NCBI GenBank assembly: GCA_949316235.1
Contig: OX438758.1
Location: 12,309,731-12,373,730 of the forward strand
Direction: 5' to 3'
Length of the DNA: 64,000 nt
Source of the DNA: Oegoconia quadripuncta
Lineage: Eukaryota > Arthropoda > Insecta > Lepidoptera > Autostichidae
The position numbers and the translations under genes are program-made. Under the pieces are notes generated by a model. That model was not told the DNA's origin, did not search any database, and was given only the letters and a program-made list of their open reading frames with translations. Positions 56,401-64,000 of this stretch are shown piece by piece; the first letter of the stretch is position 1, and each line of letters opens with the position of its first letter.

Positions 56401-58692
56401 AACAAAATTTGTCAAATTTGTCAAAGACTTTTCATTGAAAAACAAAAACCTCCATTTACACCTATTCCATCCATTTACATAATAATATAATTTTATGTAA
56501 AAATAATAATAATAGGTGTAATATTAAGTAATAATTTTGCATGCCAGACGCGGGCGAACTGTGTGATACTTAACATTATATTTATTTATTTATTTATCAT
56601 TTATTGCACACAAGAAAAAAAGACATACAGATACAACATAATAGAGACGTTATATGTATATTTAAGACCGTTATTGTTATCATATTTCGACTATTCTATA
56701 CAAAAATATGGCCCACCATTTTCGTTCGTAAAACTAGAGATCGTAATTCGTAAACATAGATCCGGTTAGATTATTGGGCCACCTGCCCACCGCAATTAAT
56801 AGCGTGAATCTTCCCATGAAACGCGATGAAAGTCACACAGTGGGAAGGTCTTATCGACGAGCAAGTCGACGGTGAAAATATCAAATTTCTGAGGACTAAA
56901 ATGCGGCCACACGTACAAGTCAGCAAGGCTGCTACAACGCAGAGCGATGGGAGTGGAGAGACATAGTCTCAGTCTCTTGCAGCTGATACGCTGTCGCATG
57001 ACAGCTGTCAACTTCACCGCCAATCGTCTTTGAGAGATGTAGGCTATGTCGCACGCGACTCTATCGCTAAGTTGTAGTAGCCCTGCCCATTGTTTGTAGT
57101 GTGACATCGCACAAGCGTCGTTTAAGTAACCCCACTTGAACATTGTTTCTCTGCATCCATTGAACCCTCAGCACGCAGTCTATTGAGTGACTTGCTCTAG
57201 ATCACGACCCGCTCTAAGGCCTGTATTAATAAACCAATCTCAATACAAGTCTTGAGGCTGTATCAACCGAGATGCGTCTTAAGCAGTTGACGGTATCTCA
57301 AGCTCCGTACTAATTTATAAACCAACCTTGAGGTCTACTTAACTGAGATCACTTCTCAAGTATTCGTCACAGCGACGAATGAATGACAGTCTTGAGTTTC
57401 GTTTATTAATACGCGCACCTCTCAAGTGACTACTGCTTGAGTATGCACGTGCATTTCAGATCTCAAAGTAGGTTTATTAATCAACACGTTTACTTGAGAC
57501 CGGTCACAAGACTGTTCTCAATCTTGGGAATGGTTTATTAATACGGGCCTAAGTTTCACTGCAGGTGGTATATAGGTCAGTCTGAGAGCTCTTGCTATAG
57601 TTGGACACGAGATTTGGTGGTATCATCTAATGAGGGTTAGTGTTAACGTGCGGTGTCGTCGGTCTTTCCCTTGGTGATACTGTTGATGGTATGTATGGTG
57701 TAAAACATGAACTAGACCTCTTTCTCCCTGGCGTCGAGGACTTGTGCCAAGTTGCTGTCCTTGATCATTTGCTTGGCGAATGCGAGGTTCCTGCGGTCTG
57801 TCTCGTCCTGTTCCGCACGCTTCTCAGTTATCTGGCGCTCTAGGAAAGGGACATCCACCTGGAATTCATTTGGACGAATTAGGTGAATGGTCCTGTTCTC
57901 CTCTACACAATCTTGGTAGAGTGAAACTTAATATATATAGGTATATATATATGTATATGGTAATCATTTCGTTGTAGTTCCCTATAAATAAATAAAACCC
58001 CTTCGTCTTTACTAGTGTAAGCGTGGTGCGGAGCTACAAAAATAACTGTAATCGCCAACGTGCTCAGAGCGTGGCGATTAGGGAAAATGTGTGGTGCCTG
58101 CAGCAATGTTTATAGCAATATTAGGTGTTGCCCACGACTTCGTTCGCATGGAAACTTTCATCAAAATCGATCCAGCAAAAAAAAATGTTAATGTCTACCA
58201 ACCAAATTTAATTCAAATCCGTCCAACCGTGAAGAGGTAACAAACACACACAAACTTTCAATATTAGTTGGGACTGGGGATGAATGCGTAGAATCTTAAA
58301 AATTTCTATGAATATTTTTGCAGGCGTCAACGTATCTAAAGGACGCAGCTGTTTCAATTTTGATATAAGTTAAGGTATATTGAAGATTAGTACATTGATT
58401 CTATGCCTATTTGTAGTAATGCACACGCCACTCCAATGCACACCTCTTTTCACCCTTAGAAAAGTAACGCCCTTGCTGTTTAGTTGTTTTGTAGGGTGAA
58501 TTTCAAAAAAATACGCATGCCAGCTTATGGTCTTCTGGTAAGTGCACTGCACACAAGGGGCAAACTTACACCAATTTTCCTGTTCCGAGCATTGAAGATC
58601 CTGGACCTTCTCTCTAGCTCGCACTGCCGCCGCCTCTCCCTGTTCTGCGCCTCCTTGCGGTCTTGGTCGTTGGCTATCTGCAGTTTCATCAT
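44424..58692 (-). CDS. Ribc2: RIB43A-like protein (RIBC2/RIBC1; 9 exons, 380 aa)
   Basis: Exons 58692-58570, 57858-57718, 55944-55784, 54415-54280, 51224-51120, 50261-50122, 49873-49786, 46175-46069, 44565-44424 (stop TAA), 1143 nt, phase closed throughout. Family landmarks in order: RRSRIFNARNRKIGVDVPFL near residue 30-47; a REFDLNDPD motif (115-123); FEGEDLNFEERKK (143-155); NLTSDMLTENPDVA in exon 6; MYKGMNQEELKKFY in exon 7; and the C-terminus VVYTNTPTDDYYSQFNTTTR. Nearly all helical and charged. Family knowledge: RIB43A proteins are filamentous microtubule inner proteins bound in the A-tubule of axonemal doublets in cilia and sperm tails. The usual length is about 380 aa, so this is complete. 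The start is the first of two adjacent ATGs 12 nt inside the exon; a 5' UTR exon may lie upstream. Exon 2 uses a weak GAG/GTCTAG donor. Confidence 0.95.
45180..45245. repeat. (CT)n / (ATCT)n microsatellite
   Basis: Imperfect TCTCTCTC runs with TATC and CATA interruptions. It follows GACCACCTCACTTGGGATAAAGG, which matches the end of the 37230 and 39868 repeats. It may therefore be that repeat's simple-sequence tail. Confidence 0.8.
46522..46752 (-). mobile_element. SINE family A, 3' part, left of the LINE insertion
   Basis: T-run tail, ATGCACAATGGTTTAGCACTTG through GCTAGCCAGGCGGACATTTAA. The rest of the same SINE resumes at about 49066. Confidence 0.85.
46753..49065 (+). mobile_element. 5'-truncated non-LTR retrotransposon with (TATC)n tail
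   Basis: About 2.3 kb lies between the two halves of one SINE. It holds the reverse-transcriptase frame at 46762-48534, about 500 bp of AT-rich 3' UTR (including GCAAATAAATGC) and a TATCTATC tail at 49041-49065. The endonuclease domain and any ORF1 are missing. It lies in RIB43A intron 7, on the opposite strand to that gene. Confidence 0.88.
46762..48534 (+). CDS. Reverse transcriptase part of the LINE ORF2 (590 codons)
   Basis: An unbroken frame from the truncation point to TGA. RT signatures: FRKGKSTASSLLDVVD; a LAFLDFSRAFD motif with catalytic Asp202; RGVPQGSILGPLLF from about residue 262; and YADDVQIY with Tyr294-Asp296-Asp297. The C-terminal part has the LSRLNYGDLVYG and LQRVQNACCRFCYN pattern seen in Jockey/CR1-group elements. 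The first ATG is only the first after the truncation, not a native start; the apurinic endonuclease domain would have been upstream. No frameshift or stop, so the insertion is young. It cannot code for a complete retrotransposition protein. Confidence 0.9.
   Translation: MPDTKKHDCLPDHFDDPDVINAHFLNVPGPSTVPLSDLTYFEHHRFGDAIFILKTVNENDVARYILSTKSNAYGTDGIGRDMILLTLPRTLSIITAIVNKSISSGTVPAAWKTAIVTPLPKIDSPSDMKDLRPISVLPFMSKILEKVIYMQLSKYVEDNNILPVVQSGFRKGKSTASSLLDVVDNILVDQDDGNGTILAFLDFSRAFDCINISLLLSKLVYYGLDHQSVCWFHSYLSNRQQYVKLGKLDGKSSHSAPSPVNRGVPQGSILGPLLFIIYSADLARQIVHSRYHLYADDVQIYISVPRGRGSEALQNINDDLNRVSYWSKRNALELNPTKSKFMVLGSKKQTSHILDLNPVINISGKGIDRVNEARNLGVIMDSDLRFETHILNLVRSCFFRLKILYKVRNFLSEEVRVTLCESLILSRLNYGDLVYGPRLYSKTHRLLQRVQNACCRFCYNIPPRTHISPYLNDTSILNIASRRQLHLACLVFDVLKFKEPEYLYSKLRFSPFHDRYSTRPSRFLLAGYCHKTVAFTGSFRYQATKCWNNIPPPIRILRSKPTFKSKCRCFLMEKQKIGIPDRYLSTVFLS
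49066..49140 (-). mobile_element. SINE family A, head part, right of the LINE insertion
   Basis: ATGCCCTACCACCAACCAAACCGAG, TATGTACCCCGCTGGGGATCGAACCC. It continues the copy at 46522-46752. Confidence 0.8.
49190..49375 (+). mobile_element. SINE family C, headless copy
   Basis: GAAGGAAAACATCGTGAGGAAACC, CCCAACCCGCATTGGGTCAGCG, GGCAGTGGGATGTTTACGGGCTGATGATG. The tRNA-like head is absent. Confidence 0.8.
51573..52290 (-). mobile_element. SINE family A split by a hAT-type element
   Basis: The left part ends ...GGGGGACTGGTTAT at 51690. The right part starts CTGGCTATC at 52080 and runs to the GATCGAACCC-like head near 52240 and GAACCACGGAGGCGG. The insert is 51691-52079. It lies in RIB43A intron 4. 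Confidence 0.85.
51691..52079. mobile_element. hAT-type element with internal duplication
   Basis: It starts CAGTGGCGTGCCC and ends CACCACTG, with an 8-bp flank CTGGTTAT / CTGGCTAT. A second CAGTGGCGTGCCC start occurs at about 51845. Just before it is a repeat of the SINE sequence TTATTTGGGGGACTGGTTAT preceded by its inverse (CCCCCAAATAAGATGGGG). Confidence 0.8.
52660..53295 (+). mobile_element. LINE 3' end remnant
   Basis: The frame at 52785-53000 (KSLYFICIKIYNNIPDAYKS, then NIRNFKTAVNNWLISKVFYS) matches the C-terminal end of Jockey/CR1-like ORF2. The tail ends GCAATAAATATCTTTGACTTTGAC. It lies in RIB43A intron 4. Confidence 0.7.
53761..54025. mobile_element. TA-flanked foldback MITE, about 263 bp
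   Basis: Ends TACACCGTGTAACGGTTAAG and CTTAACCGTTACACCCTGTA. The arms are nearly identical inverted copies for about 110 bp, including GGGCTTGTTCTACCCATCAA / TTGATGGGTAGAACAAGCCC and CGAAATCGCG / CGCGATTTCG. It lies in RIB43A intron 4, 255 bp from exon 4. Confidence 0.9.
54480..54595 (+). repeat. Short interspersed repeat, third copy
   Basis: GCATGACAGACGCGATAAACGTTTATGTCG and TTGGACGAAATATAC, as at 13685 and 27520. Confidence 0.6.
56022..56228 (+). mobile_element. SINE family A, headless copy
   Basis: GTCCGCCTGGCTAGCTACCACC, TGTTCCGGTTGTCAG, AGCCAGTCCCCCAAATAAGATG, CATCTTCACTTAACATCAGG, and an A-run. It is directly followed by a minus-strand family B copy. Confidence 0.85.
56236..56335 (-). 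mobile_element. SINE family B head
   Basis: On the minus strand: CGACCGATTGGTGTAGTGGATTC, GGTTGCGGGTTCGAATCCCGCGAGGG, GAATACGAAC. The body is truncated at the junction with the family A tail. Confidence 0.8.
56922..57085. mobile_element. MITE-like repeat, second copy
   Basis: GCAAGGCTGCTACAACG at one end and CTAAGTTGTAGTAGCCCTGC at the other are inverted. The core TAGGCTATGTCGCACGCGACTC is shared with 35445-35625. Confidence 0.65.
57218..57549. mobile_element. Harbinger-like MITE, 332 bp
   Basis: Ends GGCCTGTATTAATAAACC and GGTTTATTAATACGGGCC, flanked by TAA on both sides. It is collinear with 5474-5803. It lies in RIB43A intron 2. Confidence 0.88.
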
Positions 58693-58921
58693 TTTCGCCG
58701 AGTTCTAGATAAAATTGTGTTAGAAAAGGATTGAGTTCGATCAAAAATCGAAATTACAAAATATTTGATGCATGCGCTAAGGAATAAATAAGACAACTAA
58801 CGTTGCCATGGAAACGTTAACATCGTCTCGATTTTCGAATAGGATTTAAAAGAGGTTGTCTATTATGTTTTAGTTAAGTACTACGTTTTTTAATAAAGGC
58901 TTTTACGGCTGTGGCCTGGTT

Positions 58922-59055
58922 TTTTTTATATGCACAACGTGTTGGTACTTGACCTCAATCACACCTGATGTTAAGTGAGGATGAGGTCGAAGGTGGAAGC
59001 GTACTGACCCGGAAACCCCAATACATTTGGAGGACTGGCTATGTTATCTCTGACT
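58922..59055 (-). mobile_element. SINE family A tail fragment
   Basis: T-run, ATGCACAACGTGTTGGTACTTGACC, CACACCTGATGTTAAGTGAGGATG, ATACATTTGGAGGACTGGCTATG. It lies in the gap between the starts of RIB43A and the next gene. Confidence 0.8.
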
Positions 59056-59779
59056 GGTTGATCATGCACTTGGTAAATCTATGGTTTTTAATAACAAAAA
59101 AATAATAGTAAATTGTTTATCCATTTCCAAATATATGTGTTGATTTCCCTTTGGAATGGTAAACAATATTTAACCATTTCTGAGCACGTGTCCCAAGTCC
59201 TGTAACTGTTGTAGTTAAATTAGTAAATTCAACAAACTGTCTACGATTAAAGCTAGCTCATTTTAGGTAGGTAACTATATTATTAACTATTATATTTTTT
59301 TACAACTATAATAATATAATAATTAAATAGGTCTTGTTTGTTAATACATAACATTAGAAACTGTTTTGTATTACAACAGACAGAGCTCAGACAAAGGAAA
59401 GACGTATGAATGAGAAAATCGAGGATTATGTCAGTTTTTTTATGTTGGCAATACCAGAGTGGCAATGCGCGGGTGTGCGTCGTGCCGGCAGTACCACAAC
59501 GGAGCGTTGTTGTTGCGTAGTAGTATCGAGAGCTCGCTCGGGCTCACAAACAAGGCGCAGCGAAGACGTGCGTGCTCATTCGCCTGAGTATCACACGCCG
59601 CGGTGAATGTGTCGTACGCTAGAGTTCTACGCGCGTAAACCATTATTGTATCGAAACAATTTTTTACACTATCACAACAAGTGTGTCGCAATCGATACTT
59701 AGATTCTTAACAAGTGTGTATTTTTTATTAATTGTGCCAACATATAAAATTTATACGCGGATGATTGTGTAATGTGAAT

Positions 59780-59972
59780 ATGACAAGTGTTTTGAAGAAG
59801 TCTAGGGGTTCAAAGGGAAAATCAGAATCAATGCAAGAAGATCTGCCGTCGAGATGGGGGAACATCTCCCGTGGACAGAAATCTGAAGACGTTGCGAAAC
59901 TTATTAAGTATATTGACGACAGTGTGATTGGAAAAGGAAACTCTTTTTGCGGGCCATATGGCAGACGAAAAG
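59780..59972 (+). CDS. First coding exon of a gene leaving the window (possible class-V aminotransferase-like protein)
   Basis: ATG at 59780, open to a clean AAAG/GTAAGA donor at 59972 (64 codons plus one base). It starts MTSVLKKSRGSKGKSES, a basic, low-complexity leader. After that comes EDVAKLIKYIDDSVIGKGN and SFCGPYGRRKG. The IDD-VIGK...GP-G-RK pattern recalls the N-terminus of insect class-V aminotransferases (cysteine desulfurase-like, PLP enzymes), before a YCDYTASG motif that would be in the next exon. That resemblance is from memory and no catalytic residue is in the window. The 59460-59640 stretch upstream is CpG-rich relative to its surroundings, as expected for a promoter and 5' UTR. 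The intron continues to or beyond 64000, so the rest cannot be checked. Confidence 0.55.
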
Positions 59973-62141
59973 GTAAGATCGTTGTTTATCTACTCTGTTT
60001 ATTGTGTTCTAGAAAATTAGAACACAGTTTTTAACTATATGACATTGTATTCAATAGCTCAGTATACTTCTTGGATTATAAAAAAATATTGTAGGTACGA
60101 TTAACTCAGTTTCCCATGTTTTCACCATTAATATATTCATTAAACATTCAGCTAAATACATTTAGGTAGATTACTAATAAATCTTCAATTATATCAGCGC
60201 TCTATTAAATGGATCCTAAGTGTATCTCCATTTATTAAAAAAAAATGTAAAACAACTGCGATCTACTCAGTAACAATGTGCAAGTACATTCATCGCTAAA
60301 TAGTCAAGGTCTTCATAGATTTCAAACTTTTTGTGCTGGCTGCGGGGCTTGTCATGAAACCAGATTAACCCCAAAATGGAAATTCAAAACAGATAGACTT
60401 TTCTTTACGAAATCAATTGTTAAGATTTATTTATGATTATGATCAAAGGGATGGTTTGTGCTCGCCAAGAACTAAAACGACTGGAAACAGATGAGGGAGG
60501 CCTTTGCCCAGCAGTGGGACACTATGGGCTCTTAATAATAATAATGATCAAAATTCACGTTGGAATAATGGAAAAAAATCACGTTTTAGTTCAATTTATT
60601 GAAGTATTGTAAAACGAAAATATTGGATAGTAGGTATACCTAATTCTTTCCTCCACAATATTGTTAGTGATATTTAAAACAAACCAGAGTATAAAACATA
60701 TTGTTAGTGTATTGCTGCTTTTTACACTCTAATAAAATTAATAAATCATTTATGACTATATTTGTACTATTGGGCCCAGAAATAGTTGGCGTCGCATCGT
60801 TCTTCCAACTGGCTCGATCAATTAAGCTTCATCGATACCTACTCCATTTATAAATGTTATTGTCACATATGATTTTATTAATTTGTTTTTGTTTATTTGT
60901 ACCAAGCAGATAATAGATAAACTCACAACCAAATAACTTATTAACAATTTATAAGTTACGAGTGTTACGACCTAGTTAAACAATTTTTCCTTTCGTTAAT
61001 ATGTAAATTTTATTTCAAAGTAATCCTAACTTAACATGCTTATCAGAAGTCTGTCAAGATAATTACCTATCTTAACTTTTCCTCGTATGATTTTAAGAAA
61101 AATGTCTCGAGTGAAAGGTGTTTGCCCTGCACCAGAACAGGTTTTAGAGGTCATCTGGGAGAGCCGGGAGCAAAAACCTGGACATCATTTTTTCACAAAA
61201 CCTCCATTTACGTTGATAAATTTTAAAAAGAATTCTCGCTATTGCTACAGTGTCTGGTTCAAGGGTAAAATTTATAGCTTGTTTTAACGACTAGTTAGTA
61301 TCAGTCTCGTGTTACACATAGCCACGCTGAATATTAATTAATGCAACGCGTATATTAAAGCAACTTATTTGCAATAGATAATGGAAATGTATTTACATGC
61401 ACATGTCAATTCACGTGATTTATTCATAACCAACGTTAGTCACTGTACCACTGGGGTACCATTGTTACTTTATTGGCACTTAATTTTTATGTATATGTGC
61501 AATAAACGGTTACAATAACCAATTGATTTATCTGGAATTTAGATATCTCGGTAGGTAGGTACTACGTTTATAAAACGAACGTAGGTATGCTATATATTTT
61601 TGTGTATACCTATTTTGTAGGTATAATGTTAAATTAGTCATAAAATTTTGTGACTTATTCTATTCATTATAACCATGAGGTCAGAGTGCGCATATATCCG
61701 ATGTCAATTCAAACCAGTGGGAAATTTTCGTGAACTGCTCCCGACTTAGCTCTTATCAGCCAAGTTATTTAAAGAATTTGAACCCCATGCCCATAACCCT
61801 AAAAAAATATATATATAATAAATATATTTATATATATAAATGACGATAAGTGCTAGAAACACCAAGTATTTTTAACACCAGTACAAACTGACCACTTTGA
61901 CATAAAGGTTATACTGAACAGGAATAACTATGGCCTGATAATTTCGCCAGATAACATATTTAGTAGGATCTACCACTATTTAAAAAAAATACTTGTGACA
62001 ATAAAAAAAAATACATTTATATACAGGTATGCCCAGTAGGTTCATACCTACTGGGCATCCAAAACAGAAATTAAATTGCTCAAAATAACAAGATACAAAT
62101 AAATGTTATGAGCTCATCAGCTCATTATCAGCTAATATTAA
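59973..62141. other. First intron of the 59780 gene, proximal part
   Basis: AT-rich. An RTE-like tail (GAGGGAGGCCTTTGCCCAGCAGTGG plus AATAATAATAATG) lies at 60490-60550. A 66-codon frame at 61087-61287 has no recognised relative. Nothing else is supported. Confidence 0.5.
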
Positions 62142-62466
62142 CCGCCTTCGTGGCTCAACATAGGGTTTACGAATCCGAGGTCGCGGGTTCGATCCCCAGC
62201 GGGGTACATGTTTAGTACTCGGTTTGGTTGGTGGTAGGGCATTTTAAATGTCCGCCTGGCTAGCTACCACCATCTTATCTAAATCTGCCGCCAAACAGCA
62301 ATGTTAATAGCATTGTTGTGTTCCGGTTGTCAGAGATAAGATAGCCAGTTCCCCAAATATTTGGGTTTCCGGGTCAGTACGCTCCCACCTTCGGCCTCAT
62401 CTTCACTTAACATCAGGTGTGATTGAGGTCAAGTGCTAACCCGTTGAGAATAAAAAAAAAAAAAAA
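62142..62466 (+). mobile_element. SINE family A, full length, 325 bp
   Basis: The best copy in the window. Head CCGCCTTCGTGGCTCAACATAGG (A box), B box GGTTCGATCCCCAGC. Body TACATGTTTAGTACTCGG, GTCCGCCTGGCTAGCTACC, GTTCCGGTTGTCAGAGATAAG. 3' part CATCAGGTGTGATTGAGG, GTGCTAACCCGTTGAG and a long A-run at 62452-62466. Confidence 0.92.
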
Positions 62467-64000
62467 TATAGCTAAGTAGGTAAACCAATCTAGTGTGGGG
62501 GTTTGTTTTTGAGCTTTTTTTGTTTTGTTTGTTCGTGATTTTATTGATATTTTATATTAAAAATATCAAAGAATGGATAAATGATTTGAAACTAATACTG
62601 AAATGTATACAGTCACGTAAATTTTCAATATATTTTAGAGAATGTTAAACAAGTAATTTTTGAGAAATTGAATTTCAAAACTCATTCGTGTCATGGAAAT
62701 CGGTATACACAGCTAGATATTAACTCGTCTAAAATGACATATGGGTAAGTAGTTGGGTTTGCAAAAGGTTAAACAATAAAAATAAGATTTATTTCAAATC
62801 GGTTCAGCCGTTTTCGCGCTACACTGCAACAAATACACATAATTTAACGTTCTTCTATGCGTCGTTTGTTAAAAATATCGACAGCAGAAAAGATTTTTTC
62901 AGAGGTATTATGAGATCCTATATTTATATAATGTTATGATGCAAAATCAGAAGGTTAAGGCTAAATCTACAAAGGCATAATTGTTTTTATGGCAATGTGT
63001 ATTCAGTTGATAAAAATCACAATGTATTTTAACAACATTGCCACATTTGCATAATTCATTTTATCGATAGCTCGTTAATGCCTTGAAAAAGAACAACACG
63101 TCTGTTAATTTTGGATACGATATTCACAATAGTTATAATGTACGTATGTTGTATGTATGTATAGTCATTATAGACATCGACAGTCAGTAGCAGCCCTGTA
63201 CAAAATGTCTATTAACTGCCGTCTTACTTCTTGGAGTGATAAGGTATCGTTATCGGATTTAATAATATAAAGTAAGTTAGCAACAAATTATAACGAATAA
63301 AAATTCTTATGTTTCATAATAATATTTTTTTATAATAATATTACATTATTACAAATCTTAGAAGTGACAATTTGCTAAGTCGATTGTAAATAATCCATTA
63401 TAAGGTAGGTTGTACTTTGTGTTGTCTAATATTACGTTTGTCTCAGGTTTTACATAATAAGTGCATACAGAATTATAATAGGTACCCACCTACTCTAATA
63501 ACCTTGTACACTAGAATGTAGACGAATATGTATATGGGTTTATACAATATTAGATATACGACACCGGACGTTTACTTAAACAAAGCTGCTAATGTAATTC
63601 AGCTCACGACGTTCCATAAAAATAAGTATGTAAGTATTACCTACTACTTACAATTCTTGTATGGATTTATTCTATAATAAATTACCTACTTAGGTACTCT
63701 CTTCATGCCCGGAAGTTGAATTTTATTTCATATAAATTTGTTATTTAAAAATTAGCAAATAACTGTGTGTTCTTTATTAATTATATTATCATTCTAAACA
63801 GGGTAGGTATAATAATATTAAAAATATGTTATACCTACTAAATATAAGAGGAACGATAGGGAAGTACTAATTATTTTACTACCGCAATATAAATAGGACT
63901 ACAAATAAACCATACCGGGCAATGAACCCACGGTAAATTCTGCAAAAAAGAGCATTGCTATAAAATTTAAAAAGGAAAAGAAAACTATAGAATTAATGGT
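62467..64000. other. Non-coding DNA to the window end
   Basis: AT-rich with many TAGGTA and GTATGT words. I find no ORF, RNA gene or known repeat of this window. It is probably intron of the 59780 gene. Confidence 0.5.

Noticed and set aside
62148..62215. tRNA gene
   Set aside because: A B box is present but no cloverleaf forms; it is the head of SINE family A, with an A-tail 250 bp downstream.
1..64000. CRISPR array or bacterial operon structure
   Set aside because: Spliced eukaryotic genes, a Pol III-type tRNA gene and SINE/LINE content exclude a prokaryote. The only regular arrays have no spacers.

Overview
The window is a piece of an AT-rich insect genome, most likely a moth or butterfly. 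Small, GC-richer exons are split by introns of 0.1-3.6 kb that are packed with transposon debris. The lepidopteran call is an inference from the style of the SINE, RTE-type LINE and MITE families and from the gene models; no marker gene settles it. Every spliced model below was built by hand from GT/AG sites, and the reading phase closes across every junction.

Layout: six protein-coding genes in strictly alternating orientation. (1) 19276-2341, minus: an OFD1-type centriole/ciliary protein, 17 coding exons, 1252 aa. (2) 22712-25353, plus: SNF8/VPS22, an ESCRT-II subunit, 4 exons, 250 aa. (3) 31935-25991, minus: a coiled-coil protein that looks like SCLT1, 11 exons, 506 aa. (4) 32798-42298, plus: HDAC11, 8 coding exons, 329 aa, beginning with an 8-nt coding exon. 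(5) 58692-44424, minus: RIB43A/RIBC2, a ciliary doublet-microtubule inner protein, 9 exons, 380 aa. (6) 59780 onward, plus: the first coding exon of a gene that leaves the window, tentatively a class-V aminotransferase-like protein. One intact tRNA-Arg(UCU) gene lies at 19665-19737, just upstream of OFD1. Pairs 1/2, 3/4 and 5/6 are head to head; pairs 2/3 and 4/5 are tail to tail. Starts of 3/4 are 862 bp apart and those of 5/6 are about 1.1 kb apart, so shared promoters are plausible.

Three of the six genes (OFD1, SCLT1-like, RIB43A) act in centrioles, basal bodies or axonemes. In an insect that points to sperm flagella and ciliated sensory neurons. SNF8 and HDAC11 are general cell-biology genes with no evident link to them.

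Repeats fill the rest: three tRNA-derived SINE families, a 5'-truncated LINE with an open reverse-transcriptase frame that landed inside a SINE, a hAT-type nonautonomous element inside another SINE, Harbinger-like and TA-flanked MITEs, several long foldbacks, and two striking tandem arrays. One of these arrays, about 28 units at 10836-11937, has repeatedly copied the 5' splice site of OFD1 exon 10. It is the most unusual thing in the window.
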